Assembly: GCF_007860185.1 (NCBI RefSeq)
Contig: NZ_SJPY01000008.1
Location: 140,577-204,576, forward strand
Length of the DNA stretch: 64,000 bases
Direction of reading: 5' to 3'
Source of the DNA: Novipirellula aureliae
Lineage (GTDB): Bacteria > Planctomycetota > Planctomycetia > Pirellulales > Pirellulaceae
The notes below the pieces were generated by a model. It did no database searches and was not told where the DNA came from. It saw nothing but the letters and a program-made list of their open reading frames with translations. The translations under genes were made by a program, and so were the position numbers. Positions 8,539 to 16,721 of the stretch are shown here, in pieces; position 1 is the stretch's first letter, and the number at the start of each line of letters is the position of its first letter.

Positions 8539-8877
8539 TTAAGGCTTCTCCGAATCGGGGCATTCGCAAACCAAACGGCTGCATCCTGGACATCCACTGC
8601 CGTACTTGGCGACCAGTGCCGCGTTCAAGTCGACGTTAGCGACGTTGGCGATGGTCGCAAGCCAAGCGATCACGTCAGCGAATTCCTCCGCTAAATTTTC
8701 TTTGTCATTGCCCCGCAGGGCTGAAGCCAATTCACCCATTTCTTCCATCAGCCACATAAAGGTGCCGTCAACGCCGCGAGCGGCATCTTTCTCGAAATAC
8801 ATCTCCCGGATATGGGATTGCAGATCAGAGATCGACAGTTCGCGTTTTTCAGGGTCGGATTGGCTCACTGGAATCAT
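8539..8877 (-). CDS. MazG-like nucleotide pyrophosphohydrolase
   Basis: 112 residues. The all-alpha NTP pyrophosphatase (MazG) fold is indicated by WLMEEMGELASALRG near 42-56 and LAEEFADVIAWLATIANV near 62-80; the EExxE and ExxD sets are the Mg-binding positions. The tail has four closely spaced cysteines (CPGCSRLVCEC) that could bind zinc. The family hydrolyses (d)NTPs to monophosphates, cleaning non-canonical nucleotides or lowering alarmone levels. It is the first gene of the minus-strand set; the next gene's ATG follows its stop with no gap, suggesting coupled translation. Confidence 0.85.
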   Translation of the reverse strand: MIPVSQSDPEKRELSISDLQSHIREMYFEKDAARGVDGTFMWLMEEMGELASALRGNDKENLAEEFADVIAWLATIANVANVDLNAALVAKYGSGCPGCSRLVCECPDSEKP

Positions 8878-9221
8878 CGAATTTGGCAGGGGGGGGAAGA
8901 TCGTGCAACGCGTTTACATTCGCTATCGCGGCGTTTAAAGTTGCTTCGCATTGATTGCCGCTTCGCTCTCCGAGCGACAACCTGAATGCGGATAAGTGTA
9001 GCGGATAAAGCAGCTTTGTTGAGGTGATGGACGCAAATCTTACAAACCGGCGGCTTGGGACTGCACCGCGGAACTAGAAACAATTACAGTATGGGGAGCC
9101 GTTTGGTTCCCCGAAATCGCAGATTTCTACTGAAAGGCGAGCGGCGGGTGTTTTCTAGCCTGCCTGAGGATCTTTTATAGGATCCATTCCAAGAATTCTT
9201 ATTCCTAGGCCTGATTCGCAC
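8878..9221. other. 344-bp divergent intergenic region with two adjacent hairpins
   Basis: This gap separates the divergent MazG-like and sulfotransferase genes, so both promoters should be here. Two neighbouring hairpins are visible: GGGGAGCC/GGTTCCCC at 9093-9112 (one mismatch) and GAAATC/GATTTC at 9113-9127 with a 3-nt loop. They could be operators or a structured leader for the sulfotransferase mRNA. No small gene is recognised. Confidence 0.45.
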
Positions 9222-10379
9222 GTGTCCGACCCCTCTGTACCTGCCGCGAAAACAGCAAACAAAACGGGAGAGCGTCCGTACCACCAATATCCATTTTATT
9301 CGCCTCGGTTTTGGCATGGCATGCTACCGATGGCTTGGTTGGGACTACTTCGACAGGGCCGATGCCGGGTCCACCCCACCCGCTGGACCGTTCTGATCGG
9401 CGTTTCCTTCGCAACACTCTTTAACTTGCTCTTTGCTGGAATCCAAAAACTCTGTTTTTTCAGGCGGCAGCGCAACGCGGAGCTGCATGGCGCTCCCGTG
9501 TTTATCATCGGACATTGGCGAAGCGGAACGACACTGCTACACGAGTTAATGGTCCGAGATGAACGGCTGAGCAGTCCGTCGACGTTCCAGTGTTTTGCTC
9601 CATCACATTTCCTGGCAACCGAGTGGTTCTTCCGGCGATTCGCCAACTGGTTATTGCCAGGCAAGCGACCGATGGACGACATGGCTGCCGGTTGGGATCG
9701 GCCTCAAGAAGACGAATTTGCATTGCTGACTCTTGGGCTACCATCGCCCTATCGCCGAATCGCCTTTCCAAACGACGGTCCGATCGATTTGGATTATTTG
9801 AGTTTTGACGGGGTTGCCGAACAAGATGTCAACCGTTGGCTTAAAACGCTTCGCCGTTTTCTGCTCAACGTCAGCATCGCGACCGGGCGACCTCTCGTCA
9901 TCAAAAGTCCGACCCACACGGGCCGAATCGCCTATCTGGCCAAAGAGTTCCCCGACGCAAAGTTCATTCACATCACTCGCGACCCTCGAGCTCTCTATCC
10001 ATCGACATGCCGATTGTGGAAGAGTCTCGATGAGGTTCAGGCGTTGCAGAAGCCCAATCATGATAACATTGGGGCGTATGTGATCGAGTGTTTTGAGCGA
10101 ATGTATGCTGCCTTTCACGAAGGACGCAAAACGGTTTCGGAAGACCGGCTGATCGACATTCGCTACGAAGACTTGATCGCTGATCCTGTCGAAATGCTCC
10201 GCATGATATACACAACATTGCACTTGAGTGACTTTGATTCGGTTGAACCCATTATCAAACAGTGGGTGGAGATCGAGCACAAAGGTTACCAAACAAATCA
10301 ACTTCAACTCGATTCCGATGCGGATGCGGAGATTCATTCGCATTGGGAAACCTATTTTAAGCGTTACGGATATGAATAA
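9222..10379 (+). CDS. Sulfotransferase family protein
   Basis: 385 residues. The PAPS 5'-phosphosulfate loop is visible as IIGHWRSGTTLLHELM (about residues 94-109) and the 3'-phosphate-binding region as FIHITRDPRALYPST (about 248-262), with Arg and Ser of the RDP..L..S pattern. The family transfers sulfate from PAPS to carbohydrates or other small acceptors. A hydrophobic stretch near 50-75 (TVLIGVSFATLFNLLFAG) may be a membrane anchor. The start is GTG at 9222; no in-frame ATG is close by. The stop overlaps the ATG of the DUF1080 lipoprotein gene by 8 nt, so the two are probably cotranslated. Confidence 0.85.
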   Translation: MSDPSVPAAKTANKTGERPYHQYPFYSPRFWHGMLPMAWLGLLRQGRCRVHPTRWTVLIGVSFATLFNLLFAGIQKLCFFRRQRNAELHGAPVFIIGHWRSGTTLLHELMVRDERLSSPSTFQCFAPSHFLATEWFFRRFANWLLPGKRPMDDMAAGWDRPQEDEFALLTLGLPSPYRRIAFPNDGPIDLDYLSFDGVAEQDVNRWLKTLRRFLLNVSIATGRPLVIKSPTHTGRIAYLAKEFPDAKFIHITRDPRALYPSTCRLWKSLDEVQALQKPNHDNIGAYVIECFERMYAAFHEGRKTVSEDRLIDIRYEDLIADPVEMLRMIYTTLHLSDFDSVEPIIKQWVEIEHKGYQTNQLQLDSDADAEIHSHWETYFKRYGYE

Positions 10380-11670
10380 GTTCTCGACCCAAACCTCCCC
10401 GTCTGTTTCGTTAACAATTCTTGCGATTGGATTGGCCACAGCCGCGTCTCTAACGAATATTGGATGCCGTTCGAAGTCCGATCCCGCTCCTGCTGCGAAC
10501 GAAACGCAAAGCGAAGCAGAGCAGGAGGTATTTGTGCCTCAGGCCTACGAAGCGACTGGCGAAGAATTGCTCGCTGCGCGTCTTGACCCCGAAGAGGCAT
10601 CCGCCGGTTGGATTCGCCTATTCGACGGATACACGCTTTTCGGCTGGGAAATCGCTGGAAACGCCAATTGGCAAGTCGAAGATCAGACGATCACTGCGGA
10701 TCAAGGCGACATTTGTCTGATCAACACGTCAATCCCGTGGCAGGATTACGAGTTGTCACTGGAGTTCAATGCCGACGAGAAAAGCAATAGTGGCGTCTTT
10801 CTACGCACCCCGATCCAAGTCGACGATCCAGCCGTCGAGTGCTATGAAGTCAACATCGCGGGGGTCGACCATCCGTTTACTACCGGTAGCCTGGTCGATC
10901 GGCAAAAGGTCAGCAAAGATGCTCCGGAGCAGACGTTTGGCGAGTGGCGGAAGATGCTCATTCGCATCGAAGGGAATCGAGTCCAAGTGAGTCTTGATGG
11001 CGTCTTGGTCACCGACTATACCGATCCCGAGCCCGAAGGCTTGCCAGCTGGCCGCATTGGACTTCAACATAACTCGGGACGCATCGCTTTTCGCAATATC
11101 CGACTTCGTCCACTTGGACTTGAAAGTTTGCTCGACGAAGAATTGTCCGCTTGGAAACCATTTCCTAATATGGATGCCGAGTACACCGTTACCCAGGAGG
11201 GGGCGATGAAGGTTCAAGGAGGCATTGGCCAAATTGAGACCAAAGACGTCTTTGACGACTTTGTGTTGTTGGCGGAGTACAAATTGGCAAAACCAGAAAT
11301 CAATTCGGGGATCTTTTTCCGTTGTATCCCAGGCGACACAATGATGGGTTATGAATGCCAATTGAATGATGGCATGAATAACGGACTTCCGTTAAAGCCA
11401 TCGGATTGTGGCACGGGTGGAATTTTTCGTCACCAAGACGCTCGAGTCATTGCAGCCACGGAGGACGATTGGTCAACGGTCGTCTTGGCGGTTCAGGGAG
11501 CGAAGATGGCTGCATGGGTCAACGGGGTCCAAGTCAGCAATTGGCAAGATGACCGCCAGGCGGACGAAAACCCGCGGAAAGGAAAGCGAACCGATGCGGG
11601 CACGATCATGATTCAAGGTCACGATGAAACCACCGAGCTTGAACTACGGCAGATCCAGATCACCCCGTAA
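10372..11670 (+). CDS. Lipoprotein with two DUF1080 (3-keto-disaccharide hydrolase) domains
   Basis: 432 residues. The ATG at 10372 is chosen because it yields a proper lipoprotein signal: the hydrophobic VSLTILAIGLATAASL followed by the lipobox LTNIGC (Cys about 30). Two concanavalin-like beta-sandwich domains follow. The first has GWIRLFDGYTLFGWEIAGN near 80 and SGVFLRTP near 140; the second has NSGIFFRCIPGD near 310 and MIQGHDE near 415. This family (PF06439) is greatly expanded in Planctomycetes and several members cleave 3-keto-glycosides; others only bind. It overlaps the sulfotransferase stop. An upstream in-frame start at 10228 would lie inside that gene and lacks a signal. Confidence 0.85.
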   Translation: MNKFSTQTSPSVSLTILAIGLATAASLTNIGCRSKSDPAPAANETQSEAEQEVFVPQAYEATGEELLAARLDPEEASAGWIRLFDGYTLFGWEIAGNANWQVEDQTITADQGDICLINTSIPWQDYELSLEFNADEKSNSGVFLRTPIQVDDPAVECYEVNIAGVDHPFTTGSLVDRQKVSKDAPEQTFGEWRKMLIRIEGNRVQVSLDGVLVTDYTDPEPEGLPAGRIGLQHNSGRIAFRNIRLRPLGLESLLDEELSAWKPFPNMDAEYTVTQEGAMKVQGGIGQIETKDVFDDFVLLAEYKLAKPEINSGIFFRCIPGDTMMGYECQLNDGMNNGLPLKPSDCGTGGIFRHQDARVIAATEDDWSTVVLAVQGAKMAAWVNGVQVSNWQDDRQADENPRKGKRTDAGTIMIQGHDETTELELRQIQITP

Positions 11671-12246
11671 GGGCGACAAAAAAATAACCTCCGCAAGAGA
11701 CCGTCTATTAAAACGGTTCCACCTTAGATTCCGTGGGTTGATTCATAAATCCCCAATACAGAATGGTAGGTTTTTCAGTCATCGCAGGGCCAAAAGATTG
11801 TTTTTAGGTGCATCGACAATCTGAGGTTCAAAAATAAACCTCGGGAAAACAAGCCGTTTCACCGAGGCCAAGCGAGACATCCTTCCCGTCCTGGCCCCCG
11901 TTATCCCTAAGTAACCCGCTATCCTAAGTAAGCGGCTCCTCAGCAGAGCTTGCCTCCTTGGTCGATTGCGGAAGTTGTATTTTTTTTGACGCCCTAAGCA
12001 ATCGCTACACAACGATAGTTCCCAGACCCTGTAACATTCCCGTAAGATTGTCGTCGTGTTCATCACGGATGAGACGAACCCACATCGGCACGCGGTTCGA
12101 ATGGCGATTCGCTAGAAATCACAAAAAACTTTTTGTTTTACGCAACAACGGCGACTTCGCTACGAGAATAGGACTATCACTGGGGAGCATCAGCCCCCCA
12201 AAACTCAAACGGTTTTCCTTACTCACTCTCGCACAGGAACAGAAAA
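11671..12246. other. 576-bp intergenic region upstream of hcp
   Basis: No coding frame with a recognisable signature is present. A short hairpin GAGGTT/AACCTC with an 8-nt loop lies at 11823-11842. The last 50 bp carry the hcp ribosome-binding region (acaggaaca about 8 nt before the ATG at 12247). The length suggests a long regulated leader, but I cannot name a riboswitch or operator. Confidence 0.4.
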
Positions 12247-12729
12247 ATGGCTGGCTACATGAAATTTGATGGCATCGATGGCGAATGCAAAGACGACAAG
12301 CATAAGAGCTGGATCGACGTCCTGTCGTTCTCGCAAGCGGTTCATCAGCCAGGTGGTGGAGCAACGGGTACGGCCCGTCGCCGTGGCGACGTCATTTTGG
12401 ACGACATCAGCGTCGCAAAATTGCTCGACAAATCGAGTCCAAAGATCGCAGAAGCGGTTTGCAAAGGTAGGGTTTTCCCTAAGGTTGAGATTGAGTTGAC
12501 CGCTTCCTACACCGATGCAGGTCGCGTGACCTACTATCGCTATGAGCTGAAGAATGTGTTGGTCACGAGCTACGCAATCTCGGGTGCAACTCAAAGCGAA
12601 GACGTTCCTACTGAAGATTTTTCGTTGAACTTTGAAGAGATCAAGGTTACTTACACCGAAAATGACAATGCTGGTAAGAAGAAGGGCAACATCGAGTACA
12701 GTTGGAAGGTCGAAGAAGGCACGACCTAA
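12247..12729 (+). CDS. hcp: Hcp family protein (type VI secretion tube protein), orphan
   Basis: 160 residues, the usual length for Hcp. It begins MAGYMKFDGIDGECKDDKHK, the typical first beta-strand of the Hcp1 ring subunit, and continues with WIDVLSFSQAVHQP and RRRGDVILDDISVAKLLDKS, which match family strands 2-4. It ends with NFEEIKVTYTE. Hcp hexamers stack into the tube of type VI secretion systems and can also be effectors. No other T6SS gene (vipA/B, vgrG, tssJKLM, clpV) is in the window, so this is an isolated copy. It is followed by a good intrinsic terminator, which indicates a single-gene, well expressed unit. Confidence 0.9.
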   Translation: MAGYMKFDGIDGECKDDKHKSWIDVLSFSQAVHQPGGGATGTARRRGDVILDDISVAKLLDKSSPKIAEAVCKGRVFPKVEIELTASYTDAGRVTYYRYELKNVLVTSYAISGATQSEDVPTEDFSLNFEEIKVTYTENDNAGKKKGNIEYSWKVEEGTT

Positions 12730-12747
12730 GAGCGAGCTCTTGTTTTT
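12728..12747 (+). terminator. Rho-independent terminator after hcp
   Basis: AAGAGC and GCTCTT pair around a 2-nt centre (12728-12741; more realistically a 5-bp stem with a 4-nt loop), followed by G and five T residues. The stem starts inside the TAA stop codon of hcp. Confidence 0.65.
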
Positions 12748-12827
12748 CCTCTGTGTCGATGGTTAGTACGAATTGCCGCGTCAGGTCATGGTCGCGGCAA
12801 TCTCGTTATTGGCAGTCGCCTTTCGCT

Positions 12828-12974
12828 CCTAGTGCTGCGTCAAGATAGAACGATAGGGTTGCGTTTTTTGTGGCTGTGGCTGTGGTTTCCAGTCGCAGAA
12901 CGGGGGCTGGAAGCTCCCGTCACGTTAATACCGCAATACCGCAACCTAAAGTTAAATCTGGACAAAACACTAGG
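12828..12974. mobile_element. MITE-like element of about 147 bp with imperfect 35-bp terminal inverted repeats
   Basis: The left end (12828-12863, beginning cctagtgctgcgtc and ending gttgcg) and the reverse complement of the right end (12940-12974, cgcaacctaaag...cactagg) agree at most positions. The core reads tggctgtggtttccag, then an internal stem ttccag/ctggaa. Related partial copies occur at about 4705, 22337, 28769 and 38884. It has no coding capacity. Confidence 0.7.
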
Positions 12975-13160
12975 AAGTGAAGAAATACTCTTTCATGTCG
13001 TCGTGTCTCCCCGCGACACGGAATTCCTCGTCTCGGCGGGATGCGGCTACTTCCTACACTCACAGCCAATCCGCGGGAGTTGCATCCTCAACGTGCTTTC
13101 GAGGAGCGTAAGGCGACGATGCCAGGATTTTTAACAAGATCCACTACCTGAGTTGCGACC

Positions 13161-14726
13161 ATGAATCGAGCCGAAAGCGAACTTCGACGTAAGGTGCGCA
13201 AGCATCAACGTTCCGGCGAAATATTACCAACACTTCGCGGTGTCGATCAGCTCATCGAGATGGGAGTCGCTACCTCACGGGATTGGCGAACGATGGGCGT
13301 TGGGCTTTGCAAGCTCGGCGAATTTGCGCAATCCATCGGTGCCCTGGAACATTGTCTTCGCGAGACTCCGGATGACGTCGAAGCTCGCTACGAGTTGGCT
13401 CGCGCCTGGTACAAGCTCGGTGATGTCGACGCTTCGATCGCAGTCTACGAATCGCTTGCCAAAGAGTTCAACAACCCCAACTTCTTGATGGGCTACGCCA
13501 CCATTCTTCCAGGTGCGCCCTCGGCGACCAACCTTCGGGTTCGCAACGTTCGCCAAAAATATGCGGAAGTCGTTCGGCAAAACGAACGCGTGACTCTACC
13601 CAAACCGAGCAACCGTCGCCCGAACAACCGTCATCGGTTGCGAATTGGCTACCTGTCCGCTCATCTGCATCATCCGAACTACATGAAACCCGTTTGGCCA
13701 CTGCTCAACCAACACGATCGCGAACGATTCGAAGTTTATCTGTTTGATGATTCGGACGTTTCGTCTCCTGATTGGCACTGGCTTGACACAAGAGCCGAAA
13801 AACGCCGAGTCGGAGCGTTGAGCAATGCACAAGTTGCTGAGCAAATCCGAAGTGCAGAGATCGATATCTTGATTGACTTGAGTGCCTTTAGCGAACCGAA
13901 ACGGTTGGGGGTGTTTGTCCATCGGCCTGCCCCGATCCAAGTGGCTTGGTTCAATTCATTTGCCACCAGTGGATTTGAGGAGTTTGACTATTTGATCGGC
14001 GATCGCTTTGTGTTTCGCAAAGCCGAGCAAAAGTTTTATACCGAGACCGTGATACCGTTATCCACCAGCTATCTGACGTTTCATGTGGCTCACGATGCTC
14101 CCCCGGTCGGTGAGAGCCCTTGCCGTCGTGATCGCTCATTTACATTCGGATGTCTGGCAACTCAGTACAAGATCACGCCAATGGTTTTCGATGCTTGGTC
14201 GCAGATTTTAGAAGCAGCAAGTTCTGCAACTTTGGTGTTGGCCAATCGAGAACTCGAATCCAAGTGCAATCAACAATACGTCTTGGACCAGTTCACACGG
14301 CGGCGCGTGGATGCCAGGCGTATTCGATTCTTGCCGCCTGCTAAACATCTCGATTTTTTGAAATACTACGACCAAATTGACTTAACGCTCGATACGTTTC
14401 CGTACAACGGAGGCACGACGACGATGGAATCGCTTTGGCAGGGTGTACCGGTTCTGTCGTTCAACGGAGACCGCTGGGCATCGCGAACGAGTCGGTCGAT
14501 CCTACATAGCACCCACCTGTCCAAGTTCTGTCCTGAGTCGCGCGACGCGATGATCCAAATGGCCATCGAATACGCGACGATCGAGCCGAAGCAAGCGGAA
14601 CTAACGTCCATACGAAGCGAAATGCGGGATCAGTTGTTAAGGTCAAACGCCTGCGACACCCGTCGATTTGTTCAAGAGATGGAGAAAGCTTTGTGTCGGT
14701 TAGGGCTGGGGCTGTTGCGTGAATAG
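13161..14726 (+). CDS. TPR protein with O-GlcNAc-transferase-like (GT41, SPINDLY-type) domain
   Basis: 521 residues. Residues about 20-115 hold TPR-like helices (LGEFAQSIGALEHCLRETPD, YKLGDVDASIAVYESLAKEF). From about 155 the GT41 domain starts with RLRIGYLSAHLHHP. The UDP-sugar-binding C-terminal half has TFGCLATQYKITPMVFDAWS near 330, RIRFLPPAKHLDFLKYYDQI near 392 and LDTFPYNGGTTTMESLWQGV near 418. These match the family of O-linked GlcNAc or fucose transferases, which glycosylate Ser/Thr of cytoplasmic proteins. Many bacterial homologues are of unknown substrate; some act in flagellin or adhesin glycosylation. There is no signal peptide. The gene stands alone, with the MITE-like repeat upstream. 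Confidence 0.88.
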   Translation: MNRAESELRRKVRKHQRSGEILPTLRGVDQLIEMGVATSRDWRTMGVGLCKLGEFAQSIGALEHCLRETPDDVEARYELARAWYKLGDVDASIAVYESLAKEFNNPNFLMGYATILPGAPSATNLRVRNVRQKYAEVVRQNERVTLPKPSNRRPNNRHRLRIGYLSAHLHHPNYMKPVWPLLNQHDRERFEVYLFDDSDVSSPDWHWLDTRAEKRRVGALSNAQVAEQIRSAEIDILIDLSAFSEPKRLGVFVHRPAPIQVAWFNSFATSGFEEFDYLIGDRFVFRKAEQKFYTETVIPLSTSYLTFHVAHDAPPVGESPCRRDRSFTFGCLATQYKITPMVFDAWSQILEAASSATLVLANRELESKCNQQYVLDQFTRRRVDARRIRFLPPAKHLDFLKYYDQIDLTLDTFPYNGGTTTMESLWQGVPVLSFNGDRWASRTSRSILHSTHLSKFCPESRDAMIQMAIEYATIEPKQAELTSIRSEMRDQLLRSNACDTRRFVQEMEKALCRLGLGLLRE

Positions 14727-14919
14727 CGGTGTACCGAGCGGGCCACGTCTCTCCAAACGAGCGATTGGCAAACTCCCGGCTGGCAACCAGCATTATTTTG
14801 GCTGAAATGGGCGGTTAAAAGGAAATCTTTGAAGGGTTTCCACCACAACAACTCCTATTTTTGGGAAGCTCGCATCCTCCTGCCTACATGGAAATCGATT
14901 TGGTAGGTATTCTAGTGAG

Positions 14920-15171
14920 ATGATTGCCCAAACCAGCCAACTGACAATTTCGCCTGCCATTCTTCTTTGGATGGTGTTTGCGATTGCAATGGCATTGTTG
15001 CTGTTTTCGGCTTTCAATCGACGCCGATCCGCCCTCACGGACGCATTGAAAGCATTCGTGGGCAGGCATGACGAGTCGGCCCGTCGTGCTGAGGCTCCCC
15101 AAGTCGGTGCTACGAAAAGCTCCGAATCAGCAGAGAGCTCTGAATTAGCCAACAATAAACCAAACGATTGA
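14920..15171 (+). CDS. Small single-pass membrane protein upstream of miaB
   Basis: 83 residues with one clear transmembrane helix (ISPAILLWMVFAIAMALLLF, about residues 10-30), a basic stretch FNRRRSALTDALKAF right after it, and a polar Ser/Glu/Ala-rich tail. Such a composition is unlikely for a random frame. The topology is probably N-out with a cytoplasmic tail. It ends 10 nt before the miaB ATG in the same direction, so the two may be cotranscribed. I do not recognise a family. Confidence 0.55.
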   Translation: MIAQTSQLTISPAILLWMVFAIAMALLLFSAFNRRRSALTDALKAFVGRHDESARRAEAPQVGATKSSESAESSELANNKPND

Positions 15172-15181
15172 TCGATAGCGA

Positions 15182-16636
15182 ATGAATAAACGAGTATTTA
15201 TCAACACGGTGGGCTGCCAGATGAATGTGCTGGACAGCGAGATGGTGATTGCCGACTTAAAGCGGCATGGCTACACCGTCGTCGACTCGGCCAAGCAGGC
15301 CGACTGTGTCCTCTTCAACACCTGTAGCATCCGAGAAAATGCCGAAGAAAAGGTTTACAGCAATCTTGGGAAGTTAAAGCGAGCGAAAGAGCAGCATCCT
15401 GGGAAAATGATTGGCGTGATTGGCTGCATGGCTCAAAAGGATCAGGAAACGGTTTTTAGGCGGGCTCCATTTGTCGACCTGGTCGTCGGTCCCGGCCAAC
15501 TTCATACGATTCCCGAATTGCTTGAAAAGATCGATCGCGGCGAAGGGCGTCAAATGGCCGTGTCGTTGTCGCGAACCGACGGTTCGCAATTGAAAATTGC
15601 TCGCAGCCACGAAACCTTTGATCCGCTTCGTGACCCGTCGATGCGTCCGACGCCGTTCCAAGCTTACCTGCGTATCCAAATTGGATGCGATAAGTTTTGT
15701 ACCTACTGTGTCGTTCCGAACACTCGTGGTCCTGAGCAGGGACGCCCGCCCGAGCAAATCTTGTCCGAAGCTCGCATCTTGGCCGATCAAGGATGTCGCG
15801 AAATCACGTTGCTTGGCCAGACGGTCAACAGTTACCGCTACAAGCAAGACGATCGGCAAACCGATCTCGCTTCGTTACTTGAATCGCTGCACGAGATTGA
15901 CGGCATCGACCGCATCAAGTTTGTGACGAATTATCCGAAGGATATGACGGAACGGTTGTTGACGACGGTTCGTGATTTGCCTAAATGTTCGCCTTACCTG
16001 CACGTCCCCGTGCAAAGCGGTAGCGACGAAGTGCTCAAACGAATGAAACGCGGCTACACCGTCGCAGACTACATGGAAATGTTTGAACGAATCGAACGAA
16101 TCTTACCGGAGGCGTCCGTCAGTAGCGATTTCATCGTTGGCTTTTGTGGCGAAACGGAAGAGGATTTTCAAAAGTCGGTTGGCCTGATTGAACGATGTCG
16201 GTTCAAGAACAGTTTCATTTTCCAATACAGCGTTCGCCCGGGGACGACTGCGGCCAAACGCTTGGAAGACGATGTGCCTCGTGAAGTAAAGATCCGCCGC
16301 AACAACGAGTTGCTTGAGGTACAAGACCGTTTGGCCAAGGAGGACAATTTAAAGATGGTTGGCGACGTCGTCGAGGTTCTAGTCGAAGGGCCTAGTAAAA
16401 AGACGCTTCGCGAAACGAGCGATCATGCCGAAGGTCGTGAACTCAAAGGGGATGGGCACGATCTTGTGCAAATGATTGGCCGCACCCATTGCGACCGAAT
16501 CGTCGTGTTCGACGGCAACCGCCGCCAAGCAGGCCAATTCTTGAAAATCCAAGTGGACGATGCGAGTTGCCATACGTTGGTCGGACGGGTGCAAACGGTC
16601 GACGTCGTCTCGATCGGATTGCCGTCCTTGACTTGA
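15182..16636 (+). CDS. miaB: tRNA-2-methylthio-N6-dimethylallyladenosine synthase MiaB
   Basis: 484 residues, close to the family length of about 440-475. The N-terminal UPF0004 domain has its three cluster cysteines at C12 (NTVGCQMN), C48 (FNTCSIREN) and C82 (IGCMAQ). The radical-SAM cysteines C169, C173 and C176 are in IQIGCDKFCTYCVVPNTRG. The TRAM domain lies after about residue 395 (VEVLVEGPSKKT). The enzyme adds the methylthio group at position 2 of i6A37 in tRNAs reading UNN codons. The NTRG and VPNTRGPEQ context after the CxxxCxxC motif supports MiaB over RimO or MtaB. It contains two Fe-S clusters, so it depends on the SUF machinery encoded about 6 kb downstream. Confidence 0.95.
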   Translation: MNKRVFINTVGCQMNVLDSEMVIADLKRHGYTVVDSAKQADCVLFNTCSIRENAEEKVYSNLGKLKRAKEQHPGKMIGVIGCMAQKDQETVFRRAPFVDLVVGPGQLHTIPELLEKIDRGEGRQMAVSLSRTDGSQLKIARSHETFDPLRDPSMRPTPFQAYLRIQIGCDKFCTYCVVPNTRGPEQGRPPEQILSEARILADQGCREITLLGQTVNSYRYKQDDRQTDLASLLESLHEIDGIDRIKFVTNYPKDMTERLLTTVRDLPKCSPYLHVPVQSGSDEVLKRMKRGYTVADYMEMFERIERILPEASVSSDFIVGFCGETEEDFQKSVGLIERCRFKNSFIFQYSVRPGTTAAKRLEDDVPREVKIRRNNELLEVQDRLAKEDNLKMVGDVVEVLVEGPSKKTLRETSDHAEGRELKGDGHDLVQMIGRTHCDRIVVFDGNRRQAGQFLKIQVDDASCHTLVGRVQTVDVVSIGLPSLT

Positions 16637-16721
16637 GTCCTATCCTCGCACGGTTGTTGCAATCAACGCTGCCATTGCATTTGACACTTTTACCGCTACC
16701 GATTCCTATTAGAAGCAAACT

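Noticed and set aside
10228-10371. Upstream extension of the DUF1080 lipoprotein
   Set aside because: It would lie fully inside the sulfotransferase gene and would bury the lipoprotein signal; the ATG at 10372 gives a proper lipobox.
12247-12729. Type VI secretion locus
   Set aside because: Only Hcp is present; no sheath, baseplate, VgrG or ATPase gene is seen within the window.
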